Assembly: GCA_950097015.1 (NCBI GenBank) | Contig: CATNEN010000005.1 | Location: 3,897,501 to 3,961,500 of the forward strand | Direction: 5' to 3' | Source of the DNA: Macrostomum hystrix | Taxonomy: Eukaryota; Platyhelminthes; Macrostomidae | DNA: 64,000 nucleotides | Part shown: in pieces, positions 21,673 to 33,962 of the stretch | Layout of the letters: every line of letters begins with the position of its first letter | Numbering within the stretch: the stretch's first letter is position 1 | The notes under the pieces: generated by a model | Told to the model about the DNA's origin: nothing | What the model saw: only the letters and a program-made list of their open reading frames with translations | The model's database searches: none | Made by a program: the position numbers and the translations under genes

Positions 21673-22330
21673 CGGGACAGTATCCACCTGATCTGTCCCA
21701 TTCGCTGTCCATGGACAAGGACATCCGCATATAAATTCAGACAGCTGACATAATATTTAGGCCAAGGAGGAACATGCCGAACGCAAGGATCGCATGCTTA
21801 CTGATTGACCACAAAAAAGAAAGCAGTTAAAGTTTCTGCGATAGTTTAACGACAGTCTTAAATAAGTGGCACAGGGGTCATTGTATGTTGGAATTCATCT
21901 ATTACAAACCAGCATCAAGAGAGGTCTCAATCCTTGTAGGTCTCAATTAGAATGCCTCTATAAATTCCCAATATAATGAAGGCAAAGATGGTGCTGAAAT
22001 TCAGCCAGAGCGAGAGGAGAAAATGGCCAGTCGCTTGCTTTCAAAGTGACCCCCGCGTAACGGATATTACGAGTATTTGAGTTCATTTTTGTGCTCTCAA
22101 GACGGTCTGGCCTGACCGGTCGTTCCGTTCCAATCCCTCCCATCTGTCTCACAAAAACTCTTTTTAATTCTTTTTCCATAAAGCAGATTTCTCACTGCTG
22201 CACTCTAGATAGAGGAAGGGTTGCTCTTCTCTGCATGCCGTCCTTTTCATAGTTGTGACCTTTCAGTCTTTACACTATCTTCTCCTTGTGACTCCTCTCC
22301 TATCTCATTTATTCTGCTGTACTTTTGCCT
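21673..22330. other. Spacer, no gene seen
   Basis: Unique AT-moderate sequence between two arrays. No supportable ORF or RNA. Confidence 0.35.
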
Positions 22331-22332
22331 GC

Positions 22333-22795
22333 TTCATTTTTTACTCCTCTCCTCTCCTCTCCTCTCCTCTCCTCTCCTCTCCTCTCCTCTTCTCCCCTCT
22401 CCTCTCTTCTCTCCTCTCCTCTTACCTCCCCTCCACTCTTGTCTCCTCTCCTCTCCTCTCCTCTCCTCTCCTCTCTTCTCCTCTCTTCTCCTCTCCTCTC
22501 CTCTCCTCTCCTCTCCTCTCTCATTTCGTCTCCTCTCCTCTCCTCTCCTCTCCTCTCCTCTCCTCTCCTCTCCTCTCCTCTCTCCTCTGGTCTCCTCTCC
22601 TCTCCTCTCCTCTCCTCTCCTCTCCTTTCCTCTCCTCTCCTTTCCACTCTCCTTCCCTCCACTCTACTCTTCTCTCCTCTCCTCTTACCTTCCCTCCACT
22701 CTCGTCTCCTCTCCTCTCCTCTCCTCTCCTCTCTTCTCCTCTCCTCTCCTCTCCTCTCCTCTCTTCTCCTCTCCTCTCCTCTTTCCTCTTTCCTA
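22333..22795. repeat. (CTCTC)n microsatellite tract
   Basis: About 460 bp of pyrimidine-only pentamer repeats with scattered interruptions such as 'cttacctcccctccactcttg', duplicated at about 22420 and 22684. Mirror-symmetric polypyrimidine of this kind can form triplex DNA. Confidence 0.93.
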
Positions 22796-22899
22796 TTTTC
22801 TTTCTTTGTTTTCAACGTGACACACTACTAAGGAGTAGAAAGTGTAGCGTTATCTTATATTTTCAAAGAGTTTCTTAACGAAGGTTTTGGAGTCTCGTC

Positions 22900-23050
22900 G
22901 AGGATGCTAAATTGGAAGGTCGGGGCCCAAGATGAAGTTTACGTGTAGGGAAAAATCCGCCGCGAATTCCTTCTCCTCCTTGACCGAAGGCCCTGGAAAT
23001 TCGCGTAAGAAGTGGATGCAAACGAATTGCACGCTGCCACATGCCGAGTG
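22900..23050. other. Small coding-like island, strand unresolved
   Basis: A GC-rich patch between two arrays. On the minus strand an acceptor-like GTGGCAG is followed by about 43 open codons (…FVCIHFLREFPGPSVKEE…) ending in TAG at 22907-22909. On the plus strand about 46 codons are open, ending at a donor-like GA|GTGAGTGAG near 23046. Either could be a small exon. The minus-strand peptide looks more protein-like to me. No family recognised. Confidence 0.25.
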
Positions 23051-23349
23051 AGTGAGAGCTAATATAATTTATCCCTTATTTCCCACCGCCCTTCCGGTCA
23101 CATACACAGACTCATCAAACCTGCCGTTGTCGGGTTTAAGACAGCAACGGGAAAATAGTTAACTGCAATTTGCTTGAGAAGTGTAGCAAAGATTGTTTAA
23201 GTGGGTGACCGGTCGATTTAAGCAAAATTATTTCGTAAAAAACATGAGCATGAACTCAACAGCTGATTACCGATCAGTCCTCAGGGGATTCCAGATTCGA
23301 AAAACCAACAAACCAACAACTGCCTACTAAGCCCAAATCTCTCATCCCC

Positions 23350-24302
23350 CTGCCTGTCTCAATCCTCTCACTCACTCTCCCAATCCTCTCCCTCACTCTC
23401 TCAATCCTCTGCCTCACTCTCTCAATCCTCTGCCTCACTCTCTCAATCCTCTGCCTCACTCTCTCAATCCTCTCCCTCACTCTCTCAACCCTCTCCTTCA
23501 CTCTCTCATTCCTCTCCCTCACTCTCTCAATCCTCTCCCTCACTCTCTCAATCCTCTCCCTCACTCTCTCAATCCTCTCCTTCACTCTCTCAACCCTCTC
23601 CGTCACTCTCTCAACCCTCTCCTTCACTCTCTCAACCCTCTCCTTCACTCTCTCAACCCTCTGCCTCACTCTCCCAATCCTCTGCCTCACTCTCCCAATC
23701 CTCTGCCTCACTCTCTCAATCCTCTGCCTAACTCTCTCAATCCTCTGCCTCACTCTCTCAACCCTCTGCCTCACTCTCTCAATCCTCTGCCTCACTCTCT
23801 CAACAATCTCCTTCACTCTCCCAATCCTCTCCCTCACTCTCTCAATCCTCTGCCTCACTCTCTCAATCCTCTGCCTCACTCTCCCAATCCTCTCCCTCAC
23901 TCTCTCAATCCTCTTCCTCACTCTCTCAATCCTCTGCCTCACTCTCCCAATCCTCTGCCTCACTCTCTCAATCCTCTGCCTCACTTCTCCCAATCCTCTA
24001 CCTCACTCTCCCAATCCTCTCCCTCACTCTCTCAATCCTCTTCCTCACTCTCTCAATCCTCTGCCTCACTCTCTCAATCCTCTGCCTCACTCTCTCAATC
24101 CTCTGCCTCACTCTCTCAATCCTCTCCCTCACTCTCTCAATCCTCTCCCTCACTCTCTCAATCCTCTCCCTCACTCTCTCAATCCTCTGCCTCACTCTCT
24201 CAATCCTCTGCCTCACTCTCTCAATCCTCTCCCTCACTCTCTCAATCCTCTGCCTCACTCTCTCAATCCTCTGCCTCACTCTCTCAATCCTATAGCTCAA
24301 CC
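23350..24302. repeat. Minisatellite, 21-bp unit (actctctcaatcctctgcctc)
   Basis: About 45 copies. Read on the minus strand it gives VRQRIER heptads that mimic a coiled coil, but the frame is broken near 23990 and no gene structure surrounds it. Confidence 0.94.
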
Positions 24303-24685
24303 CTCTCTCTTAACCCTCGGTCTAGCATCAGTGTCGATTTCCTGGCCGTTTCGCATTTGTCAATGCAGATATGTGATTCCCAGTCAGGCCCCACTATCAT
24401 TGGCTCTTAGCTGATAGATTCACACAGCATTAGGGCAATGAGTCGGTGCACTATTATCATCTGAGGCTGGGCCCGAATCCAGTGCTACAAGCGTATCTGC
24501 CTGGGCAACTCAAACTCAAAGGTCTCGTAAGCTTCTGCTCAATTAGATCTGAGAATGCATCAGAGCAGAAGTGGTTACACCATCGGCATTGAAATTAACG
24601 ACCAAAGATATCAAACATTTTCTGCCACTAGCCGAGACGACTTGCCGTTGAAGCCAAAATCTGCTGAATCTGCAAGCAAGGTAGG
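24303..24685. other. Spacer, no gene seen
   Basis: Unique sequence between two arrays with no supported feature. Confidence 0.35.
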
Positions 24686-27600
24686 AATATAGCAGAATAG
24701 AATGGGTGGAATATTACTGAGTAGAATGGGTGGAATATCACCGAGTAGAATGGGTGGAATATGCACTGAGTAGAATGGGTGGAATATGCACTGAGTAGAA
24801 TGGGTGGAATATGCACTGAGTAGAATGGGTGGAATATCACAGAGTAGAATGGGTGTGGAATATCACAGAGTAGAATGGGTGGAATATCACAGAGTAGAAT
24901 GGGTGTGGAATATCACAGAGTAGAATGGGTGGAATATCACAGAGTAGAATGGGTGTGGAATATCACAGAGTAGAATGGGTGTGGAATATTACAGAGTAGA
25001 ATGGATGGAATATCACAGAGTAGAATGGGTGGAATATCACAGAGTAGAATGGGTGGAATATCACAGAGTAGAATGGGTGGAATATCACAGAGTAGAATGG
25101 GTGGAATATCATAGAGTAGAATGGGTGGAATATCATAGAGTAGAATGGGTGGAATATCATAGAGTAGAATGGGTGGAATATCACAGAGTAGAATGGGTGG
25201 AATATCACAGAGTAGAATGGGTGGAATATCACAGAGTAGAATGGGTGGAATATCACAGAGTAGAATGGGTGGAATATCATAGAGTAGAATGGGTGGAATA
25301 TCATAGAGTAGAATGGGCGGAATATCATAGAGTAGAATGGGTGGAATATCACAGAGTAGAATGGGTGGAATATCACCGAGTAGAATGGGTGTGGAATATC
25401 ACAGAGTAGAATGGGTGTGGAATATCACAGAGAAGAATGGGTGTGGAATATCACAGAGAAGAATGGGTGTGGAATATCACAGAATAGAATGGGTGGAATA
25501 TCACAGAGTAGAATGGGTGGAATATCACAGAGTAGAATGGGTGGAATATCACAGAGTAGAATGGGTGTGGAATATCACTGAGTAGAATGGGTGTGGAATA
25601 TCACTGAGTAGAATGGGTGGAATATCACAGAGTAGAATGGATGGAATATCACAGAGTAGAATGGGTGTGGAATATCACAGAATAGAATGGGTGGAATATC
25701 ACAGAGTAGAATGGATGGAATATCACAGAATAGAATGGGTGAAATATCACAGAATAGAATGGGTGTGGAATATCACAGAGTAGAATGGATGGAATATCAC
25801 AGAATAGAATGGGTGAAATATCACAGAATAGAATGGGTGTGGAATATCACAGAATAGAATGGGTGGAATATCACAGAATAGAATGGGTGAAATATCACAG
25901 AATAGAATGGGTGTGGAATATCACAGAATAGAATGGGTGGAATATCACAGAAAAGAATGGGTGAAATATCACAGAATAGAATGGGTGTGGAATATCACAG
26001 AATAGAATGGGTGGAATATCACTGAGTAGAATGGGTGGAATATCACAGAGTAGAATGGATGGAATATCACAGAATAGAATGAGTGAAATATCACAGAATA
26101 GAATGGGTGGAATATCACAGAGTAGAATGGGTGGAATATCACAGAGTAGAATGGGTGGAATATCACAGAGTAGAATGGGTGGAATATCACAGAGTAGAAT
26201 GGGTGGAATATCACAGAGTAGAATGGGTGGAATATCACAGAGTAGAATGGGTGGAATATCACAGAGTAGAATGGGTGGAATATCACAGAGTAGAATGGGT
26301 GGAATATCACAGAGTAGAATGGGTGGAATATCACAGAGTAGAATGGGTGGAATATCACAGAATAGAATGGGTGGAATATCACAGAGTAGAATGGGTGGAA
26401 TATCACAGAGTAGAATGGGTGGAATATCACAGAGTAGAATGGGTGGAATATCACAGAGTAGAATGGGTGGAATATCACAGAGTAGAATGGGTGGAATATG
26501 CACTGAGTAGAATGGGTGGAATATCACAGAGTAGAATGGGTGGAATATCACAGAGTAGAATGGGTGAAATATCGCAGAATTGAATGGGTGTGGAATATCA
26601 CAGAGTAGAATGGGTGGAATATCACAGAGTAGAATGGGTGGAATATCACAGAGTAGAATGGGTGGAATATCACAGAATTGAATGGGTGGAATATCACAGA
26701 GTAGAATGGGTGGAATATCACAGAATTGAATGGGTGGAATATCACAGAGTAGAATGGGTGGAATATCACAGAGTAGAATGGGTGGAATATCACAGAGTAG
26801 AATGGGTGGAATATCACAGAGTAGAATGGGTGGAATATCACAGAGTAGAATGGGTGGAATATCGCAGAGTAGAATGGGTGGAATATCACAGAATAGAATG
26901 GGTGGAATATCACAGAGTAGAATGGGTGGAATATCACAGAGTAGAATGGGTGGAATATCACAGAGTAGAATGGGTGGAATATCACAGAGTAGAATGGGTG
27001 GAATATCACAGAGTAGAATGGGTGGAATATGCACTGAGTAGAATGGGTGGAATATCACAGAGTAGAATGGGTGGAATATCACAGAGTAGAATGGGTGAAA
27101 TATCACAGAATTGAATGGGTGTGGAATATCACAGAGTAGAATGGGTGGAATATCACAGAATAGAATGGATGGAATATCACAGAGTAGAATGGGTGTGGAA
27201 TATCACAGAATAGAATGGGTGGAATATCACAGAGTAGAATGGGTGGAATATCACAGAATAGAATGGGTGGAATATCACAGAGTAGAATGGGTGGAATATC
27301 ACAGAGTAGAATGGGTGGAATATCACAGAGTAGAATGGATGGAATATCACAGAATAGAATGGGTGGAATATCACAGAGTAGAATGGGTGGAATATCACAG
27401 AGTAGAATGGGTGGAATATCACAGAGTAGAATGGGTGGAATATCACAGAGTAGAATGGGTGGAATATCACAGAGTAGAATGGGTGGAATATCACAGAATA
27501 GAATGGGTGGAATATCACAGAGTAGAATGGGTGGAATATCACAGAGTAGAATGGGTGGAATATCACAGAGTAGAATGGGTGGAATATCACAGAGTAGAAT

Positions 27601-28785
27601 GGGTGGAATATCACAGAGTAGAATGGGTGGAATATGCACTGAGTAGAATGGGTGGAATATCACAGAGTAGAATGGGTGGAATATCACAGAGTAGAATGGG
27701 TGAAATATCACAGAATTGAATGGGTGTGGAATATCACAGAGTAGAATGGGTGGAATATCACAGAATAGAATGGATGGAATATCACAGAGTAGAATGGGTG
27801 GAATATCACAGAATAGAATGGATGGAATATCACAGAGTAGAATGGGTGGAATATCACAGAGTAGAATGGATGGAATATCACAGAATAGAATGGGTGGAAT
27901 ATCACAGAGTAGAATGGGTGGAATATCACAGAGTAGAATGGGTGGAATATCACAGAGTAGAATGGGTGGAATATCACAGAGTAGAATGGGTGGAATATCA
28001 CAGAGTAGAATGGGTGGAATATCACAGAGTAGAATGGGTGGAATATCACAGAGTAGAATGGGTGGAATATCACAGAGTAGAATGGGTGGAATATCACAGA
28101 ATTGAATGGGTGGAATATCACAGAGTAGAATGGGTGGAATATCACAGAATTGAATGGGTGGAATATCACAGAGTAGAATGGGTGGAATATCACAGAGTAG
28201 AATGGGTGGAATATCACAGAGTAGAATGGGTGGAATATCACAGAGTAGAATGGGTGGAATATCACAGAGTAGAATGGGTGGAATATCACAGAGTAGAATG
28301 GGTGGAATATCACAGAGTAGAATGGGTGGAATATCACAGAGTAGAATGGGTGGAATATCACAGAGTAGAATGGGTGGAATGTCACAGAGTAGAATGGGTG
28401 GAATATCACAGAGTAGAATGGGTGGAATATCACAGAGTAGAATGGGTGGAATGTCACAGAGTAGAATGGGTGGAATATCACAGAGTAGAATGGGTGGAAT
28501 ATCACAGAGTAGAATGGGTGGAATATCACAGAGTAGAATGGGTGGAATATCACAGAGTAGAATGGGTGGAATATCACAGAGTAGAATGGGTGGAATATCA
28601 CAGAGTAGAATGGGTGGAATATCACAGAGTAGAATGGGTGGAATGTCACAGAGTAGAATGGGTGGAATATCACAGAGTAGAATGGGTGGAATATCACAGA
28701 GTAGAATGGGTGGAATGTCACAGAGTAGAATGGGTGGAATATCACAGAGTAGAATGGGTGGAATATCACAGAGTAGAATCGGCTA
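24686..28785. repeat. 4.1-kb satellite-like array, 24-bp unit (gtagaatgggtggaatatcacaga)
   Basis: About 170 copies. Variants include 27-bp units with 'gggtgtgg' and 25-bp units with 'gcactga'. The 'gcactga' variant recurs at about 26500, 27032 and 27636, each time in the same neighbourhood of variants, so segments of about 530-605 bp have been duplicated. The right third (about 27890-28785) is nearly homogeneous. All apparent ORFs on both strands are repeat artefacts. Confidence 0.97.
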
Positions 28786-29194
28786 AGCCAATCACAAGGA
28801 AGCATAGGCAGTGGCTGGCTAAAAGTGCATAACTTATCTGCGCCTTATCTGTATGAACAGTAAGGCCGCAGTGAATAATAGCGAATAACTTGCTTCAGAA
28901 TGTGCACAATAAAAAAATCTGAGTTATTTATGTGCGACACAAAAGCGTCTAAATTTAAAGAAGGTGAAATAAAAAAAACAGCAAAACAGCAAAATGTCAT
29001 CGTCACACAGACACCTAAAGTGTAAACTGCCCAAGGTAGGATTTAGATCTACGAGTAAATTCTATTTTCGTATTGCTAACTTCATCAATTATTGGTTTTG
29101 CATTGATTTATCCCGCTAAACTTTCTTGCGGCATTTTTACAGATTAATTAGAGTTTGATTAAATTGTAAAATTATAAAATAAAAATACGAGTAA
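28786..29194. other. Spacer, no gene seen
   Basis: AT-rich sequence between the 24-bp array and a SINE-A copy. Confidence 0.35.
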
Positions 29195-29462
29195 TTACAG
29201 GCGGGCTGTGGGCCAGTGGCGCATCATTTGGCGGCAATTCTGCCCATTTCGCTGACTCCTGAGCATACGCTCACACAGGTGTGTACATGTGCCCTGAATT
29301 TCTCATCGTCAGGCAGTGTACACTCTCACTGTGCCTCTCACAAGTGCGTAAATTGCACGACAAGCACCCTAATCCTTCTCTCCGCGGCTGCGCCACAAAT
29401 GAATGTGGCCTCGCCACGGAATCGAGCTCAGGGACCTTGGCGCGAGAGGCAAACGCGTAAAG
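29195..29462 (-). mobile_element. SINE-A copy
   Basis: Reverse-oriented. The tail is at left ('gtggcgcatcatttggcggcaattctgcccatttcgctgactcc') and the tRNA-like head at right ('gcctcgccacggaatcgagctcagggacc…gcgagaggcaaacgcgt'). It retains head, body and tail but is shorter in the middle than the copy at 33.6 kb. Confidence 0.8.
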
Positions 29463-30442
29463 AAGTGTAGAAAATTCTTTAATATCAGAAATTTATTCAT
29501 AATAAAATTAAAGCCAATGAATTTAAAATTGAAACCATGCTAATCTACGAGTGAATGCGAAAGTAGTTTTTCGATAAATTCGTCCGATTCGAGTTTATTT
29601 TTGTTTAAAAAACGAACCAATATGACTAAGTTGAGAATTTAAAAATCGTTTTTAATTGTCTGGCCATAATTTGGCCTTTCTGTTTGTATCTGTCTGTATT
29701 AAGATGTCTTTTTGGGCCCAATTTCATTTCCTAGCTACAAGTGGTTTATTCACAATATGTGCTTTGATCCCAATGTCTTTTATCGCCATTCTTGCGTGAT
29801 CAGTTAGTTAATTAACTTGAGATGGTAGACTCACTCAAGTGTCATTGAGAGGTCAAGATGCTTAAATTCTATCCTCAACAAGGAGGATTCATACTGGAAA
29901 TTATTTTCTTCCTTCGTCAGAAATTTACTAAAGTACATGCAGATAGTAAGAAATTAAACTGAAAAACATTTTCATACGGGCAAATCAAAGGAAACAGTTC
30001 AAAGAATGGTGAAACAGGCGAAAAACTGTTTAAACATGGAGGTGAAAAAGCAAATGTGCTTTGTCTGTCTCTCTATGTATCAGCTCTAGATTCGCTATCA
30101 TAGCAAGTTTGTGTTTTTTTAAACAGTTTTCAACAATTAAACAAGTGCATTTCCTCTTCTAAAAGCAATTGTTTTTTGACTGCTCTTCCACTAATGCTTT
30201 AAAGCCGTCATTTATTGAGTAGAATTGAGTACAATATTTCCATTTCTATGCCCTATCAATAGATTTTTGACAGTGCGGACTCGATCCTCGATTCGCTAGC
30301 ATTTTTTGTGCCATGAGCTGAAATTTATGCCCAACAATGAAACAAAATGCAGCTCCTGACAACCCAAAGCAATTGTTGTCGAAGGGTATTGTTCAAACGA
30401 TGTCTCGTGCCAAAAAATACTCATTTTTTCTCACTTTATATT
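29463..30442. other. AT-rich spacer, no gene seen
   Basis: About 1 kb without a supported feature. Confidence 0.35.
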
Positions 30443-30716
30443 AGTCTCTAGATGTCAGTCTCTGGATGTCAGTCTCTAGATTCCAGTATCTAGATGCCAG
30501 TCTCTAGATGTCAGTTTCGAGATTTTGTCTCTTGATGTCTATCTCTAGATGGTGGCTTCTAGATGTCTATCTAAATGTCTAGATATCAGTATCTCGATGT
30601 CAATATCTACATTCAGTCTCTAGATATCAGTCTCTAGATATGAGTCGCTAGATATCAGTCTCTAGATATCAGTCTCTAGATATCAGTCTCTAGATATCAG
30701 TCTCTAGATATCAGTC
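30443..30716. repeat. Minisatellite, 14-bp unit (tctctagatatcag)
   Basis: About 19 copies, degenerate on the left ('tctctagatgtcag' variants) and homogeneous on the right. Confidence 0.93.
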
Positions 30717-31235
30717 AACTAGAAATTTTTTACTAGGTTTTTCTCTTGTAAATATGGATTCCAATTTCCAATTTCTGTATCCTATTCTTTATTCACAGTA
30801 AAGTTGAAAAATAAATCGATCTGAAGAGATGATAAGAAGGCCAACAGAAAAGCAGTTAAGTAAGTTATTTACTCGCCTAATGCACTCGGCTGTTCTTCAA
30901 ATAAATCCCAACAATACCTTATTCGGGATTTTCTACTTAATTTAGCTCGGACAAGTGATTTGCTAGTGCATTCATTCTCTAATAATTTCTTGAATCGAAA
31001 GCACTAACACCGCTCATTCAGTGGAGGCAGCGAAATCCCCCTTGGGATTTCCCATTGTGTAATTTGAGCTATTAGCAATTCCAATTAGCATAAAACATCT
31101 ATAGAACTCATTCCAAATTCTTCTTTTGCTGAATCCATGGCACCACTCAACATTCATTCCTTCAATCCCTTTCGAATTTCACTACCTTTTAACTCCCTTA
31201 TCTCATCTACTATCCGTCATCTCCACTACCCTCAT
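30717..31235. other. Spacer, no gene seen
   Basis: Unique sequence between arrays with no supported feature. Confidence 0.35.
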
Positions 31236-32945
31236 ATTCTCCCCTGGATCTACTATCCCCGATCTTCTCTCCCTGATCCTCTCTCCCTGGATCTACTATC
31301 CCTGATCTTCTCTCCCTGATCCTCTCTCCCTGGATCTACTATCCCTGATCTTCTCTCCCTGATCATCTCTCCCTGGATCTACTATCCCTGATCTACTCTC
31401 CCTGGATCTACTATCCCTGATTTTCTCTCCCCGGATCTACTATCCCTGATCTTCTCTCCCTGATCATCTCTCCCTGGATCTACTATCCCCGATCTACTCT
31501 CCCTGGATCTACTATCCCTGGATCTACTCTCCCTGGATCTACTCTCCCTGGATCTACTCTCCCTGGATCTACTCTCCCTGGATCTACTATCCCTGATCTT
31601 CTCTCCCTGGATCTACTATCCCTGATCTACTCTCCCAGGATCTACTCTCCCTGGATCTACTATCCCTGATCTACTCTCCCTGGATCTACTATCCCCGATC
31701 TACTCTCCCTGGATCTACTGTCCCTGGATCTACTATCCCCGATCTACTCTCCCTGGATCTACTATCCCTGGATCTACTCTCCCTGGATCTACTCTCCCTG
31801 GATCTACTCTCCCTGGATCTACTCTCCCTGGATCTACTCTCCCTGGATCTACTCTCCCTGGATCTACTATCCCTGATCTTCTCTCCCTGGATCTACTATC
31901 CCTGATCTACTCTCCCAGGATCTACTCTCCCTGGATCTACTATCCCTGATCTACTCTCCCTGGATCTACTATCCCCGATCTACTCTCCCTGGATCTACTG
32001 TCCCTGGATCTACTATCCCCGATCTACTCTCCCTGGATCTACTATCCCTGGATCTACTCTCCCTGGATCTACTCTCCCTGGATCTACTCTCCCTGGATCT
32101 ACTCTCCCTGGATCTACTCTCCCTGGATCTACTCTCCCTGGATCTACTATCCCTGATCTTCTCTCCCTGGATCTACTATCCCTGATCTACTCTCCCAGGA
32201 TCTACTCTCCCTGGATCTACTATCCCTGATCTTCTCTCCCTGGATCTACTATCCCCGATCTACTCTCCCTGGATCTACTGTCCCTGGATCTACTATCCCC
32301 GATCTACTCTCCCTGGATCTACTATCCCTGGATCTACTCTCCCTGGATCTACTCTCCCTGGATCTACTCTCCCTGGATCTACTCTCCCTGGATCTACTCT
32401 CCCTGGATCTACTCTCCCTGGATCTACTATCCCTGATCTTCTCTCCCTGGATCTACTATCCCTGATCTACTCTCCCAGGATCTACTCTCCCTGGATCTAC
32501 TATCCCTGATCTACTCTCCCTGGATCTACTATCCCCGATCTACTCTCCCTGGATCTACTGTCCCTGGATCTACTATCCCCGATCTACTCTCCCTGGATCT
32601 ACTATCCCTGGATCTACTCTCCCTGGATCTACTCTCCCTGGATCTACTCTCCCTGGATCTACTCTCCCTGGATCTACTCTCCCTGGATCTACTCTCCCTG
32701 GATCTACTATCCCTGATCTTCTCTCCCTGGATCTACTATCCCTGATCTACTCTCCCAGGATCTACTCTCCCTGGATCTACTATCCCTGCATCTACTCTCC
32801 CTGGATCTACTATCCCTGCATCTACTCTCCCTGGATCTACTATCCCTGATCTCCTCTCCCTGATCTCCTCTCCCTGATCTTGTCTCCCTGATCTTGTCTC
32901 CCTGATTTTGTCTCCCTGATTTTGTCTCCCTGATTTTGTCTCCTT
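31236..32945. repeat. Minisatellite, 15-bp unit (ctccctggatctact) with 280-bp higher-order period
   Basis: 1.7 kb of 15-bp units mixed with shorter 'ccctgatctt/ctactctc' forms. The diagnostic variant 'tctcccagga' recurs at 31631, 31911, 32191, 32471 and 32751, exactly 280 bp apart, so about four copies of a 280-bp super-repeat are present. It grades into 'cctgattttgtctc' repeats on the right. Confidence 0.96.
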
Positions 32946-33401
32946 GCTCTTCTATTCCCATTTTTGTCCTCCAAACTCCCAAGTAGATACTAAATAGTAT
33001 TGCGCTTACAGTACAGTACTTGCTGAACTTGCTACAAAATATTACAAACTTGGCAGCAAAAAAAACTGAGATTAGTAAAAAACTCAACGCGAGAATCTCT
33101 GCCACCTTTTAAGGTCAAGCAAGATAACAGACCAGAAATAATATTTTGCATTCCATATCTACACAGAATTCCCCCCTGCGAAGGTGCGATAGGAATACAT
33201 TGAGCTCTCACGCGCGTACTCACTGCCACCTACTAGACACTGATTTATTTGAGTAGCTTCAGTTAGAGTCGGCTTAACTGACTGCGCCTAACCTAGAAAT
33301 ACCAGCGGTTAGTAGTATGCAAAAGTACAATTACTATAAACAATTTTAGTAGTAGATATCAGATGGGTAGAGAAAAATACTTACACCAAGCCCGTGGGGT
33401 G
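32946..33401. other. Spacer, no gene seen
   Basis: AT-rich. A 7-bp inverted repeat CCCGTGG/CCACGGG sits at the junction with the TIR-element fragment that follows. Confidence 0.35.
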
Positions 33402-33561
33402 AGACCACGGGATATTTCAAATACTCACTGCCTACTTCACGATAGCTCCCAAGCCGAATGACCGACTGTCGTGAGTCTTTCATCCGCCCTTAACGATGAA
33501 CTAATTTTCACAGCCGTCCTTTCAGCGATTCTTGTCGAAGACCCTGGTGACAAGGACAGCT
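33402..33561 (+). mobile_element. Left-end fragment of a TIR element (MITE-like)
   Basis: It begins AGACCACGGGATATTTCAAATACTCAC and ends within GACCCTGGTGACAAGGACAGC. The start is an inverted match, with two mismatches in 26-27 bases, to the right end at 63000-63025. The interior matches 61950-62078 ('cccaa(g/a)ccgaatgaccga') and the last 27 bases match 62765-62791. The right half is missing here. Confidence 0.6.
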
Positions 33562-33607
33562 AACATTGTTCAGTACAATATCATCTACAATTATAGCCGA
33601 AATGGTA

Positions 33608-33962
33608 GGGGGTCGGTGGCAGAGCGGTTAACGCGTTTGCCTCTCGCATCAAGGTCCCTAAGTTCGATTCCACGGCGAGGCCACATTTATTTGGGCGCAG
33701 CTGCGGAGAGAAGGCTTTGGGGGCTTGTCGTGCAATTTACGTCCTCGAGGGCCAACCTCCAAGGCACAGTGAAAGTGTACACTGCCTGACGATGAGAAAG
33801 TCAGGGCAGATGTACACACCTGTGTGAGCGTGTGCCTGCGTACAGTATCTGCGTGCGTGTGTGTTCAGGAGTCAGCGAAATGGGCAGAATTGCCTCCTCG
33901 CTGGCTGCGGGTCTAGTGTCACCAAATGATGTGCCATTGCCCGCAGCACTCCTGAAATTATT
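33608..33962 (+). mobile_element. SINE-A, full-length reference copy
   Basis: The head has A box TGGCAGAGCGG and B box AGTTCGATTCC in tRNA spacing. It is followed by 'ggcgaggccac', a GC-rich body ('gcgcagctgcggagagaagg') and a tail ending 'cagcactcctgaaatt'. About 355 bp. Copies or fragments lie at 1.26, 12.6, 29.2, 38.6 and 58.4 kb. The internal pol III promoter makes it a tRNA-derived SINE. Its LINE partner is not in the window. Confidence 0.85.

Noticed and set aside
20693-21730. 345-codon minus-strand ORF opposite candidate exon A
   Set aside because: About a third is the 12/13-bp array. The plus strand has a canonical donor and a phase-matched downstream exon.
23274-24300. Coiled-coil-like VRQRIER protein on the minus strand
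   Set aside because: A 21-bp minisatellite read in frame, with a frame break near 23990 and no gene context.
24686-28832. Many ORFs up to 403 codons (VEYHRVEW, DIPPILLC and similar repeats)
   Set aside because: Products of the 24-bp array read in several frames of both strands.
33786-33806. CTGACGATGAGAAAGTCAGG in SINE-A as a second hammerhead core
   Set aside because: CTGANGA and GAAA are present, but the three intervening bases cannot form stem II and there is no stem I partner.
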